A DNA stretch of 64,000 nt, taken from positions 1 through 64,000 of the forward strand of contig WELA01008809.1 of assembly GCA_009602735.1 (NCBI GenBank). The letters run 5' to 3'. Shown here piece by piece: positions 28,150-36,177 of the stretch. A program made the position numbers and the translations under genes. The notes beneath the pieces were generated by a model, which searched no databases, was not told the origin of the DNA, and saw only the letters and a program-made list of their open reading frames with translations. Source of the stretch: Mesotaenium endlicherianum (taxonomy: Eukaryota > Streptophyta > Zygnematophyceae > Zygnematales > Mesotaeniaceae). Positions within the stretch are counted from its first letter, which is position 1, and each line of letters begins with the position of its first letter.

Positions 28150-29913
28150 TTATTTGGGCGAACCGGCACTGTTTCTGTGGCCGGTAGCCGCTGTACCCGT
28201 GCTGCTGGTTGGTTTATTACCAGGCTTGGTTGGCTGCTTGGCCTTGTTCAGTGCATCTGAAATGGTGTTCTTGGTATCTGTAGCATACTTGTTCTCTTCA
28301 CCAGGTTCAGGATATAAAAGCAACATTTTATCTGTTACCTCCAACGCTTTATCTAATTCTTTCGACTTATTTACAAAATATTGTAGCCTGTAATAAAGAT
28401 TAAGGAATATTTGGCGTTTGTTCTTTTCTTTATCTTTTGAATAGAATGAATCCAGGTAATCAAGTGATTCAAGTGCAGTTCCCTTAGAAGTATCTGGATC
28501 AGAAGATAGGGCCGCACGCTTCAGGAAAATATAAGGCTGCGGCTTATCGGGAAATGCCGCCAGGTATTTTTTTCCAAGATCTATTGCCAGTGCATAATCT
28601 TTTGCATTGATGGCAGTGCTGGTGAATTTATAGTATTCAAATTCACCCATAGTCCCCCCTTTTAGTTCCTGTTGTTTCTGCAACCACTTTAATTCATCAC
28701 CATACATTTTTGCTTTTGCAAAAAGTTCGGCTGCCTGCCCCATATAGCTAATCCTGTTCGCTTTGGCAGTATCGCCAGCAATAGCTTTTTCCAGGTATGA
28801 TACTGCTGTCGCCTCACTACCAGGAAATTTAGAGAATACTTTCACAGCCAGTTCATAGTCTGTCGGTTGAAACTCGGACTGAGGTGCAGAAGTAAAGAAT
28901 TTCTCCAGGTATGATTTGGCTTTCAAAGAATCGCCCAATCTGTCGTAGTTGTAAGCATACAGGATACTTAACCTGGGCAAAGCAGTAAATCCGGTTGAAG
29001 TTTCCAAATCTTTGGCTTTAGCGAGACTTTCATTGTATCTGCCGGCACGGAACAGGTAATCTGCCAGGAAATATTCGTTCTTGGGATCTTTATCGGCTGT
29101 ATTTACATATTTGTCGAGGTAGTCCTTTGCCTTGTTCACATCTTTATCTGAATAGTAGCCGTACAGGGCCAGGTATACTGGAGGGAAAGAAGGGTCGATG
29201 GCAATAGCTTCATTATAATATTGTTCCAACAAGTCTTTGTTGTTCTGGCTCTGGTAAATTTTTCCTATTTTATATTTGGGCAATGGACTTTTCGGGTCAC
29301 GGCCAGCTGCTTCCATATAAGCTTTTACCGCTTCGCCGCCATTCTCTCCTCCCATTTTCTGGTAGTTAATACCTATATTGATAAAGATATCAGGATTAGT
29401 AAGATCGATAGCTGCAGCTTGTTTCAGTTTGTCGATCGCATAAACGGGATCGCCTATTTTGCTGTCGCCATCGGCATTCGCACGGCCAATCGCATCCAGG
29501 ATGGCGGCATTGGGCTTGCCTTTGTTCTTACCCCTTGTTTCGGTTGAAGCAGTAATTGCCTGCTCGAATTTTTGTTTGGCAGCATTAATATCTCCGCCAG
29601 ACAGCAAGTCGAGGTGGGCAACGCCTACTACCAGCCAGGGATCGCTTCCAACATCCTGCAGTCCTTTCTGGTAAACAGCCCTTGCCTCTGCAATATCTTC
29701 TTTGGTAAGATCCCTGTTACGGGAGATCAGGGATTGTCCATACCAGTAAATCGCTTGCGGATCTTTTGGATTGGCGTCATACAGCTTCTTGAGGATGTCC
29801 CTGGCTGTGTTGTTCTTTTGGTAGTTGAGGTCCTTGATACCCTCAGCCAACTGCGCTATCACACACTGCCCAATAAGCAATGCAGTAAACAACAGTGATA
29901 CGGTCTTCTTCAT
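28150..29913 (-). CDS. Exported tetratricopeptide-repeat protein
   Basis: 587 residues with signal peptide MKKTVSLLFTALLIGQCVIAQ. Most of the chain is TPR-like helical hairpins (for example QAIYWYGQSLISRNRDL, PDIFINIGINYQKMGG, FPPVYLALYGYYSDK, NEYFLADYLFRAGRYNES), giving a periplasmic protein-binding solenoid. The last ~35 residues are low-complexity (PTKPGNKPTSSTGTAATG). It follows the PstS-like gene by 24 nt. In many Bacteroidota a TPR gene of this kind ends a cluster with exbB, exbD, tonB and a PstS-like gene, so a role in TonB-energised envelope work is inferred. Those partners are absent here. Confidence 0.85.
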   Translation of the reverse strand: MKKTVSLLFTALLIGQCVIAQLAEGIKDLNYQKNNTARDILKKLYDANPKDPQAIYWYGQSLISRNRDLTKEDIAEARAVYQKGLQDVGSDPWLVVGVAHLDLLSGGDINAAKQKFEQAITASTETRGKNKGKPNAAILDAIGRANADGDSKIGDPVYAIDKLKQAAAIDLTNPDIFINIGINYQKMGGENGGEAVKAYMEAAGRDPKSPLPKYKIGKIYQSQNNKDLLEQYYNEAIAIDPSFPPVYLALYGYYSDKDVNKAKDYLDKYVNTADKDPKNEYFLADYLFRAGRYNESLAKAKDLETSTGFTALPRLSILYAYNYDRLGDSLKAKSYLEKFFTSAPQSEFQPTDYELAVKVFSKFPGSEATAVSYLEKAIAGDTAKANRISYMGQAAELFAKAKMYGDELKWLQKQQELKGGTMGEFEYYKFTSTAINAKDYALAIDLGKKYLAAFPDKPQPYIFLKRAALSSDPDTSKGTALESLDYLDSFYSKDKEKNKRQIFLNLYYRLQYFVNKSKELDKALEVTDKMLLLYPEPGEENKYATDTKNTISDALNKAKQPTKPGNKPTSSTGTAATGHRNSAGSPK

Positions 29914-29937
29914 TTGGTTTGCTTTTATATTGATTGG

Positions 29938-30858
29938 TTAATCACTTTCTTTGATCATTCCGCGCCGTTGATCAAAACCCATTTTAGCCGGCGCCAGGAA
30001 CGCTCTTCTGAAAATCAGTTGTCCTCTTTCCATGCTCATGAAATTCATGAATCCTGTTCCGAGTCCCGCTGCATTCTCTTTCAGTATATAATACAAGGGG
30101 CGTGCCAACGGATATTCTCCATGCGTAATGCTGGCCTGTGAAGGTTTTGTGAAAAGATCTCTTTCCTTACACAACACACATTCTACCAAACCCAGCCTGA
30201 TCGTTTTCAGGTACTCCACCTGTTTAGGATCATATCCATCCCCCACCCAACTCTGTCCAACAAAACCTACCACATCGCTTCTTTTAGATACGAGATCTAT
30301 TACAGCCTGGCTGCCTTGTGCAGCTACTACATTCACACCAAAAGAAGCGCCCTTCAAAATACTGTCCTGTAAAAAACGCACGGTGCTGGTGGCATTCTCT
30401 CCATCCATCACCGCTGTTAATTTTTCTTTTCCGCTCAATATATCTTTCAGTCTCGCCATCGTAAACACACTGTCTTTCGATGCGCGGTTAATGATCACCG
30501 CTACTGCATCATAAGCCAGTGGTGCAAACTGTGGCCTGAATGACAACTTATCTCCATAATAAACCTGCTCCTTTTCTGTCAATCCCCTTGCTACAATGAT
30601 CATCCGCGTACTATCTGACTGCAAATCCCTGAAACAAGCTGCTTCGGGTTTGTACGATACATTGATCTTTGTGTTAGGGAATGATGCGTGATGCACCCTT
30701 AACTGCTCTTCAATGACCGGTTTGAAACTTTCATCCACACTGATATTGATCGTTCCCTGTTCGGGGGTATCTCTTGTATCTGTTCCCGGCCTGGATTTAC
30801 AACCTGCCCCTGTCAGCATCAACAACAAACAACCAGCGTATATCAGTCCTTTCTTCAT
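29938..30858 (-). CDS. PstS-like substrate-binding lipoprotein
   Basis: 306 residues with a lipoprotein signal (lipobox TGAGC, Cys20). The mature part is a phosphate-type periplasmic binding fold: GTINISVDESFKPVIEEQL at the start, then DAVAVIINRASKDSVFTMARLKDILSG and GSQAVIDLVSKRSDVVGFVG. No pst permease or ATPase genes are near, and the canonical PstS phosphate loop is not evident, so phosphate binding is uncertain. It lies between a 77-residue membrane protein (3-nt gap) and the TPR gene, an arrangement seen beside TonB/ExbBD systems. Confidence 0.82.
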   Translation of the reverse strand: MKKGLIYAGCLLLMLTGAGCKSRPGTDTRDTPEQGTINISVDESFKPVIEEQLRVHHASFPNTKINVSYKPEAACFRDLQSDSTRMIIVARGLTEKEQVYYGDKLSFRPQFAPLAYDAVAVIINRASKDSVFTMARLKDILSGKEKLTAVMDGENATSTVRFLQDSILKGASFGVNVVAAQGSQAVIDLVSKRSDVVGFVGQSWVGDGYDPKQVEYLKTIRLGLVECVLCKERDLFTKPSQASITHGEYPLARPLYYILKENAAGLGTGFMNFMSMERGQLIFRRAFLAPAKMGFDQRRGMIKESD

Positions 30859-30861
30859 CTA

Positions 30862-31095
30862 CTAATAATCATTCTTGAATCCCCTGTACAACCGGAACCC
30901 TCCATACAGCAGGCAGAGCCCGCCGAAGAGATACCGGAACGTGTTATCAATTCCCAAAAATTGCTCAATGTTGAATTTAGCCGCTCCCAGCATCACTACA
31001 GCCATTCCAAGAATCAATAGGGCCATTGTAAAGTCATAAATACGACGCATCAAAGTATAACTTTTACGTCGTTTATCTCTCAGCTCGTTCTCCAT
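30862..31095 (-). CDS. Small two-helix membrane protein
   Basis: 77 residues: basic N-terminus (MENELRDKRRKSYTLMRR), membrane segment ~22-42 (FTMALLILGMAVVMLGAAKF), a short loop, and a second segment ~52-70 (FRYLFGGLCLLYGGFRLYRG). No family name can be given. Its position 3 nt before the PstS-like gene suggests it is first in a three-gene operon and a membrane component of that module. Confidence 0.75.
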   Translation of the reverse strand: MENELRDKRRKSYTLMRRIYDFTMALLILGMAVVMLGAAKFNIEQFLGIDNTFRYLFGGLCLLYGGFRLYRGFKNDY

Positions 31096-31277
31096 TTAAC
31101 AAAAAGTTGAACCCAGGGGCGGGCAATTTAGTTAATAATTGTATTCGCTACACATTAAAAAATCATGCATTTTTCGAAAACCCGCATTTCATTATTAAGA
31201 TGCAGGGGGCCAGTATTTTCCATAATGCATAAAATCTCATGTCTGCCCGCCACAGAGCCAGATTGGCCGCAGGCTAT

Positions 31278-31285
31278 TATCTTTG
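31278..31285 (+). promoter_or_regulatory. TATCTTTG -7 box of the phosphatase gene
   Basis: Exact TAnnTTTG ending 4 nt before ATG 31290. The rest of the 194-nt region upstream (31096-31289) shows no gene or strong hairpin. Confidence 0.5.
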
Positions 31286-31289
31286 TGCT

Positions 31290-31760
31290 ATGAAGATACT
31301 GATGATATGCCTGGGTAATATTTGCCGCAGTCCGCTCGCAGAAGGTATTTTGCAGCAGAAGGCCGATTCACGGGGTTTGCGCTGGCAGATAGACAGCGCC
31401 GGCACTGCCGGGTACCATGTAGGCGAACCACCTCATCATCTCTCGCAAAAAGTAGCGAAGCTGAACGGAATAGACATCAGTTCCCAGCAATGCCGGCAGT
31501 TTGCTGCCGAAGACATGGATGATTTTGATCGCATCTATGTTATGGATGTCGATAATTATGCCGAAGTAAAACGTATGAGTGGTCGTTATTGGCAGCCAGG
31601 TAAAGTATCGCTGTTACTGGATGAATTGTATCCCGGCGAAAAGAAGAGTGTACCCGACCCCTGGTATGGTACCGAAAAAGATTACCACGAAGTATTCGGG
31701 ATGATCGATAAGGCCTGTGAGCAGATCATTTATAAATACGAGCCAGCATCCATTCATTAA
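31290..31760 (+). CDS. Low-molecular-weight protein tyrosine phosphatase
   Basis: 156-residue cytoplasmic phosphatase with the P-loop CLGNICRS (nucleophile Cys7, Arg13) and the general-acid loop DPWYG near residue 122. The frame is open from 31239, but ATG 31290 places the P-loop at the usual family position (residue 7) and lies 4 nt after TATCTTTG. Substrates cannot be named; no tyrosine-kinase or capsule genes are nearby. It precedes hisS by 26 nt and may be co-transcribed with it. Confidence 0.92.
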   Translation: MKILMICLGNICRSPLAEGILQQKADSRGLRWQIDSAGTAGYHVGEPPHHLSQKVAKLNGIDISSQQCRQFAAEDMDDFDRIYVMDVDNYAEVKRMSGRYWQPGKVSLLLDELYPGEKKSVPDPWYGTEKDYHEVFGMIDKACEQIIYKYEPASIH

Positions 31761-31786
31761 TTCAACAATATTCAGATACTATTTTC

Positions 31787-33154
31787 ATGAGCAAACCGGG
31801 ATTACCTCAAGGCACCAGGGATTTCAGCGCAGCCGTTGTTCGCAAGCGCCAGTATATTTTCAATACCATCCGCACCGTATTCGAGCGTTATGGCTTCCAG
31901 CCGCTGGAAACGCCTGCTATGGAAAACCTCGATACACTCATGGGTAAGTATGGCGAAGAAGGAGATAAACTCATTTTCAAAATACTCAACAACGGACTGG
32001 ATAATCCCGCCAAGCACGATACAGCCGTAGCGGATTTCGAAAAAGTATTGCAGGGAAAAAACACGAAGGGCATTACGGAAAGAGCGCTTCGTTATGACCT
32101 TACCATTCCTTTTGCGCGTTATGTGGCCATGAACCATGGTCAGCTGACTATGCCTTTCAAACGTTACCAGGTACAGCCGGTATGGCGTGCCGACAGGCCG
32201 CAAAAGGGCCGGTACCGCGAGTTCTACCAGTGCGATGCGGATGTGGTAGGCAGTTACAGCCTGTTGAATGAAGTAGAATTGGCCAATATCTACGCTACTG
32301 TTTTTGCGCAATTGGGCGTACGTGTTGAGATACGCATCAACAGCCGCAAAATACTGGCTGCATTGGCCGAAATATGTGGCGGGGCCGATAAAATGACCGA
32401 TATCACCATTGCTGTTGACAAGCTGGATAAAATTGGTATTGAAAAAGTGAAGGAAGAATTGATCCAGCGCGGATTGAATACCCAACAGGTAGCTACCATC
32501 GAAACCTACCTGAACATCGAAGGCGACAATGCCGGTAAAATAAATCAACTGCGTTCGCTGCTGGGCAACAACACAACGGGACAAAAAGGGATCGAAGAAA
32601 TTGAATACCTGCTTTCCTTCTCACAACTAACAACCAACAGCTCACCACTCACAACAGATTTCACCCTGGCCCGCGGCCTCAACTACTATACGGGTATCAT
32701 TTTCGAAGTGAAGGCGCTGGATGTGCAAATGGGCAGTATTGGCGGCGGTGGCCGCTACGACGATCTCACCGGCTTGTTCGGTGTGCCCAATGTGCCCGGG
32801 GTGGGCATCAGTTTCGGAGTTGACCGGATTTATGATGTGATGGAAGAATTGCAACTGTTTCCCGATGCAGTTCAGGCAGGTACCCGTGTATTATTCTTTA
32901 ATTTGGGCGATGCAGAGAGTAAAGCGGCGTTTGTATTGATGCAGCAACTGAGGGAAAAAGGTATTGCGGCTGAGTTGTATCATGAAAACAGCAAGTTCGA
33001 TAAGCAATTTAAATATGCTGAGAAAAAGCAGATTCCTTTTGCAGTGATCATTGGCAGCAAAGAACTGGAAACAGGCACTTGTGTGGTCCGTCAGTTGAGC
33101 GATGGACAACAGCAAACCATTGCGCAATCAGGGCTGGCTGACTTCTCTTTCTGA
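31787..33154 (+). CDS. hisS: Histidyl-tRNA synthetase
   Basis: Class II aminoacyl-tRNA synthetase, 455 residues. Motif 1/2 region PFKRYQVQPVWRADRPQKGRYREFYQCDAD, histidine-specific LARGLNYYTG, motif 3 GGGRYDDL, and the C-terminal anticodon-binding domain are all present. Residues 279-291 (SQLTTNSSPLTTD) form a Ser/Thr/Pro-rich insertion just before the LARGLNYYTG strand; the DNA there (32621-32659) is the same kind of short-word array as the operon spacers. The frame is intact, and the insertion lies at what looks like a surface loop. Confidence 0.96.
   Translation: MSKPGLPQGTRDFSAAVVRKRQYIFNTIRTVFERYGFQPLETPAMENLDTLMGKYGEEGDKLIFKILNNGLDNPAKHDTAVADFEKVLQGKNTKGITERALRYDLTIPFARYVAMNHGQLTMPFKRYQVQPVWRADRPQKGRYREFYQCDADVVGSYSLLNEVELANIYATVFAQLGVRVEIRINSRKILAALAEICGGADKMTDITIAVDKLDKIGIEKVKEELIQRGLNTQQVATIETYLNIEGDNAGKINQLRSLLGNNTTGQKGIEEIEYLLSFSQLTTNSSPLTTDFTLARGLNYYTGIIFEVKALDVQMGSIGGGGRYDDLTGLFGVPNVPGVGISFGVDRIYDVMEELQLFPDAVQAGTRVLFFNLGDAESKAAFVLMQQLREKGIAAELYHENSKFDKQFKYAEKKQIPFAVIIGSKELETGTCVVRQLSDGQQQTIAQSGLADFSF
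32621..32659 (+). repeat. Spacer-type short-word array inside hisS
   Basis: 39 nt (13 codons) built from CACAACTAACAACCAACAG and CTCACCACTCACAACAG words. ACAACTAACAACCAACA at 32623-32639 matches 27632-27648 in the nuoA-nuoB spacer with one difference. The length is a multiple of three, so the gene stays in frame. Confidence 0.6.
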
Positions 33155-33200
33155 ACTTTGGCACAATATTCGGTGCATTGCGTAGTCAATTCCTGATACC

Positions 33201-33677
33201 ATGAGAACCCCGGTCATTGCTTTATGTTTCGTTGTGCTGGTTGCTGCCTGTCACCGGAAAACCGTTCCTTCCAAAAACAACGCACCTCCTGCAACTACAT
33301 TGCCAGGCAAGTCCGTTCCACCCAACACAACGGTGCCGCCTGCTCACGCAGATTCACCTGCAATCATCAATCCAACTATTTTGGGAAGCCCCCTCATCGT
33401 GGTAGACGGGTCGGGCAATATTGTTACATCGAAAGACAGACTCCCTTCCGATATCGCGGCCAAAGTACATCTCTCCAATTTAGCCAGGTCTTTCACACCT
33501 GCACAAAAAAAGAACCTGGTGTACCGGTATAAAATGATTCCTCCAAAAGTGTTATATGTACCCGAAGGATATGTTTCGAAAAGCGCCCGCGGTAAATACA
33601 TTATCTACAGGAAAAAATTCTGGTACTGGCAACAAGCCGATGGGCTTTTTCATTTAGACCCTACTTATTATCAATGA
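33201..33677 (+). CDS. Putative lipoprotein, family unknown
   Basis: 158 residues with signal MRTPVIALCFVVLVAAC (lipidated Cys17). A Pro/Thr-rich linker (~22-55) leads to a domain of ~100 residues with SPLIVVDGSGNIVTSKDRLP, a basic middle and an aromatic C-terminus (YRKKFWYWQQADGLFHLDPTYYQ). I recognise no family. It is followed by a large inverted repeat that probably ends transcription. An envelope location is expected. Confidence 0.65.
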   Translation: MRTPVIALCFVVLVAACHRKTVPSKNNAPPATTLPGKSVPPNTTVPPAHADSPAIINPTILGSPLIVVDGSGNIVTSKDRLPSDIAAKVHLSNLARSFTPAQKKNLVYRYKMIPPKVLYVPEGYVSKSARGKYIIYRKKFWYWQQADGLFHLDPTYYQ

Positions 33678-33700
33678 ACCGTTCCGTCATCCCGAGCAAC

Positions 33701-33797
33701 GTCACCCTGAGCGAGCGAAGCGAGTCGAAGGGGCAGCCGAGGGATCTGCCCGAGTCTCCAGCAGTTCCTTCGACTCGCTTCGCTCGCTCAGGATGAC
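33701..33797. repeat. Long inverted repeat between convergent genes
   Basis: A perfect 26-bp inverted repeat (33706-33731 and 33767-33792), extending to 31 bp with one mismatch, contains GAGCGAGCGAAGCGAGTCGAAGG. The loop holds a smaller GGCAG/CTGCC hairpin. It lies between the convergent 33201 and thiolase genes. A related single-arm copy is at 36118. GTCATCCTGAGCGAGCGAAGCGAGTCGAAGG-like elements recur in many genomes of this phylum, so it is a dispersed palindromic element that may double as a terminator. Confidence 0.8.
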
Positions 33798-33807
33798 GAT
33801 GCAGTAA

Positions 33808-35001
33808 TTACAAGCCTTCATATACAACAGCGGCCCCCTGGCCTACACCCACGCACATAGTAGCGAGCCCGTATTTCAATTCACGCCGGTGCATCTCGTG
33901 TAATAAAGTAGCGGAAATACGTGCCCCGCTGCATCCCAGGGGGTGGCCAAGCGCAATAGCGCCACCATTTACATTCAATTTGGCATGATCGAGTTCCAGT
34001 TCACGCATACAGGCAATACTTTGAGAAGCGAAAGCTTCATTGAGTTCTATAAGATCGAGGTCCTTCACAGTAAGCCCCGCCCGCTGTAACGCTTTCTCCG
34101 ACGCCGGTACGGGCCCAATACCCATGATGCCGGGATGCACGCCTGCAACACCCATGCTTACCACGCGCGCCAGCGGTGTGAGGTTGAATACTTTCACTGC
34201 TTCTTCGCTGGCCAGTAATACCGCAGCGGCGCCATCGTTGATGCCCGATGAATTACCTGCCGTAACGGTTCCGTCCTTCGCGAAAGCCGGACGCAATCCC
34301 GCCAGTTTCTCCAATGAGGTTTGCCTGGGATGCTCATCCTGCACGAACCAGTTCACCATATTATCGTTCACCATTTCTACCGCCACGATCTCATCATCCC
34401 ATTTACCTGCGGCCATTGCCGCCGCATATTTTTCCTGCGAAGCCAGCGCAAAAAGGTCCTGCTCTTCCCTGCTGATCTCCCATTCGCGGGCCACATTCTC
34501 TGCGGTCTCGCCCATACTGTAAGGATGATACATTTCGGTTAGCTTCTTATTGGTAAAGCGCCAGCCGATGGTAGTATCATAAGTTTCTGTTTTACGGCTC
34601 CAGGCCCCATCGCTCTTAGCGGTTACAAAAGGCGCGCGCGTCATACTTTCCACGCCTCCTGCGATATACAGCATGCCTTCATTGCACATGATGGCCCTGG
34701 ATGCATCCATGATGGCCTGCAACCCGCTGGCACAAAGCCTGTTAACAGTATTGCCGGCTACGCTGATAGGCAAGCCCGCCAGCAACGCAGCCATACGCGC
34801 CACATCGCGGTTGTCTTCACCCGCCTGGTTGGCAGCGCCGGCAATCACATCTTCTATCCTGGAAACATCTATACCGGGATTACGGTTGATCAGGGCGGTG
34901 ATCACCAGTGCCAGGAGGTCATCGGGCCTGGTGGCACTCAATCTTCCGCCATAACGGCCAATGGGTGTTCTTACCGCATCTATTACATAACAGGTTTGCA
35001 T
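33808..35001 (-). CDS. Thiolase, probably 3-oxoadipyl-CoA/acetyl-CoA acyltransferase
   Basis: 397-residue thiolase. Catalytic residues are Cys90 (NRLCASG), His353 (GHPLGCSG) and Cys383 (MCVGVGQG). ANQAGEDNRDVARMA is a motif typical of the PcaF/PaaJ (3-oxoadipyl-CoA thiolase) branch, which releases succinyl-CoA and acetyl-CoA from 3-oxoadipyl-CoA. No other pca or paa gene is nearby, so a general acetyl-CoA acyltransferase role in fatty-acid oxidation is also possible. Divergent from rlmN with a 61-nt gap. Confidence 0.9.
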   Translation of the reverse strand: MQTCYVIDAVRTPIGRYGGRLSATRPDDLLALVITALINRNPGIDVSRIEDVIAGAANQAGEDNRDVARMAALLAGLPISVAGNTVNRLCASGLQAIMDASRAIMCNEGMLYIAGGVESMTRAPFVTAKSDGAWSRKTETYDTTIGWRFTNKKLTEMYHPYSMGETAENVAREWEISREEQDLFALASQEKYAAAMAAGKWDDEIVAVEMVNDNMVNWFVQDEHPRQTSLEKLAGLRPAFAKDGTVTAGNSSGINDGAAAVLLASEEAVKVFNLTPLARVVSMGVAGVHPGIMGIGPVPASEKALQRAGLTVKDLDLIELNEAFASQSIACMRELELDHAKLNVNGGAIALGHPLGCSGARISATLLHEMHRRELKYGLATMCVGVGQGAAVVYEGL

Positions 35002-35050
35002 ATCAAAGGGTCTTATGTTTCATTGATGCGCAAGATAGAATATGTAGCGG

Positions 35051-35058
35051 TATCTTTG
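35051..35058 (+). promoter_or_regulatory. TATCTTTG -7 box of rlmN
   Basis: Exact TAnnTTTG ending 4 nt before the rlmN ATG, the same spacing as the phosphatase and trmD genes. Confidence 0.5.
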
Positions 35059-35062
35059 CAGG

Positions 35063-36106
35063 ATGGATACACAGCGGGAGAATATCAGGCACCTGGGTTT
35101 GGATGGACTGACAGCCTATTTTGAACAGATAGGCGAAAAGAAATTCCGTGTCAAACAGGTGCACGAATGGCTCTGGCAGAAGCACGCGCATAGCTTTGAG
35201 GAAATGACCAACTTGAGTAAGGACCTGCGCGCAAAGCTGGCACAGGATTTCTCATTGCCTGCCCTGCAGGTGGATGCCACCCAGTTCAGTAACGACGGTA
35301 CTGTTAAAAGTCGCTTCAAAACCGTAGAAGGGCATTTGATAGAAGGTGTGCTGATACCTACCGAAGACCGCAAAACAGCCTGCGTATCGTCGCAGATCGG
35401 TTGCAGTCTCAGTTGTAAGTTCTGTGCCACCGGATATATTGAACGGAAGCGCAATCTGCACTTCGACGAGATATACGACCAGGTGGTGCTCATCAACCAA
35501 CAAAGTCTGCAAGCTTATAACCAGAAGCTGAGCAATATTGTTTTCATGGGTATGGGCGAGCCTTTGCTCAACTATTCCAATGTAATGAAAGCCATAGAGC
35601 GCATTTCAGCGGAAGATGGATTGTTCATGAGTCCGCGGCGCATTACGGTTTCCACTGCCGGTGTTGCCAAGCAGATCAAAAAACTGGGGGATGACCAGGT
35701 GCGTTTCAAACTGGCTTTATCGCTCCATGCAGCCAATGATGCCAAGCGGAACGAGATCATGCCCATCAACGAATCGAACAATATCAAAGCGTTGATCGAA
35801 GCCCTGAATTATTTCTACAAACAAACGGGAAATGAGATCACGCTGGAATATATTCTTTTCAAAGACCTGAACGACAGCAAGCAGGATGCAGAAGAACTGG
35901 TGAAAGTATTCAGGCAGATTCCTGCCGACCTGGTCAATATCATCGAATACAATACCATCGATGCTTTTAAATTCACGAAGCCCGATGAAGACGATATCCA
36001 GCGTTTTATGAACATACTGGAAGCCAATCATGTGAATGCCCGGTTGAGAAGGAGTCGTGGCAGGGACATAGACGCGGCTTGCGGACAATTGGCCAATAAA
36101 GGATAA
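35063..36106 (+). CDS. rlmN: 23S rRNA / tRNA adenine-C2 methyltransferase
   Basis: Radical-SAM methyltransferase modifying A2503 of 23S rRNA and A37 of some tRNAs. 347 residues. Cluster cysteines 114, 118 and 121 (CSLSCKFC) follow the RlmN N-terminal domain. FMGMGEPLLNY and the C-terminal CGQL motif (RGRDIDAACGQL, with the methyl-carrying cysteine) are present. The Cfr resistance branch is possible in principle, but overall sequence and housekeeping context favour RlmN. Confidence 0.95.
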   Translation: MDTQRENIRHLGLDGLTAYFEQIGEKKFRVKQVHEWLWQKHAHSFEEMTNLSKDLRAKLAQDFSLPALQVDATQFSNDGTVKSRFKTVEGHLIEGVLIPTEDRKTACVSSQIGCSLSCKFCATGYIERKRNLHFDEIYDQVVLINQQSLQAYNQKLSNIVFMGMGEPLLNYSNVMKAIERISAEDGLFMSPRRITVSTAGVAKQIKKLGDDQVRFKLALSLHAANDAKRNEIMPINESNNIKALIEALNYFYKQTGNEITLEYILFKDLNDSKQDAEELVKVFRQIPADLVNIIEYNTIDAFKFTKPDEDDIQRFMNILEANHVNARLRRSRGRDIDAACGQLANKG

Positions 36107-36117
36107 ATAAACATACC

Positions 36118-36153
36118 GTCATCCCGAGCGAGCAAAGCGAGCCGAGGGACCTG
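36118..36153. repeat. Single-arm copy of the dispersed GTCATCCCGAGC element
   Basis: GTCATCCCGAGCGAGCAAAG and the following CGAGCCGAGGGACCTG match the outer arm of the element at 33686-33750 in style and partly in sequence. It lies just after rlmN, again in a gene-end position. Confidence 0.55.
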
Positions 36154-36177
36154 TTGTAAAACAGCAAATCAATACAA

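Noticed and set aside
31802-32584. 260-codon open frame antisense to hisS
   Set aside because: Shadow of a conserved essential gene with no sign of its own.
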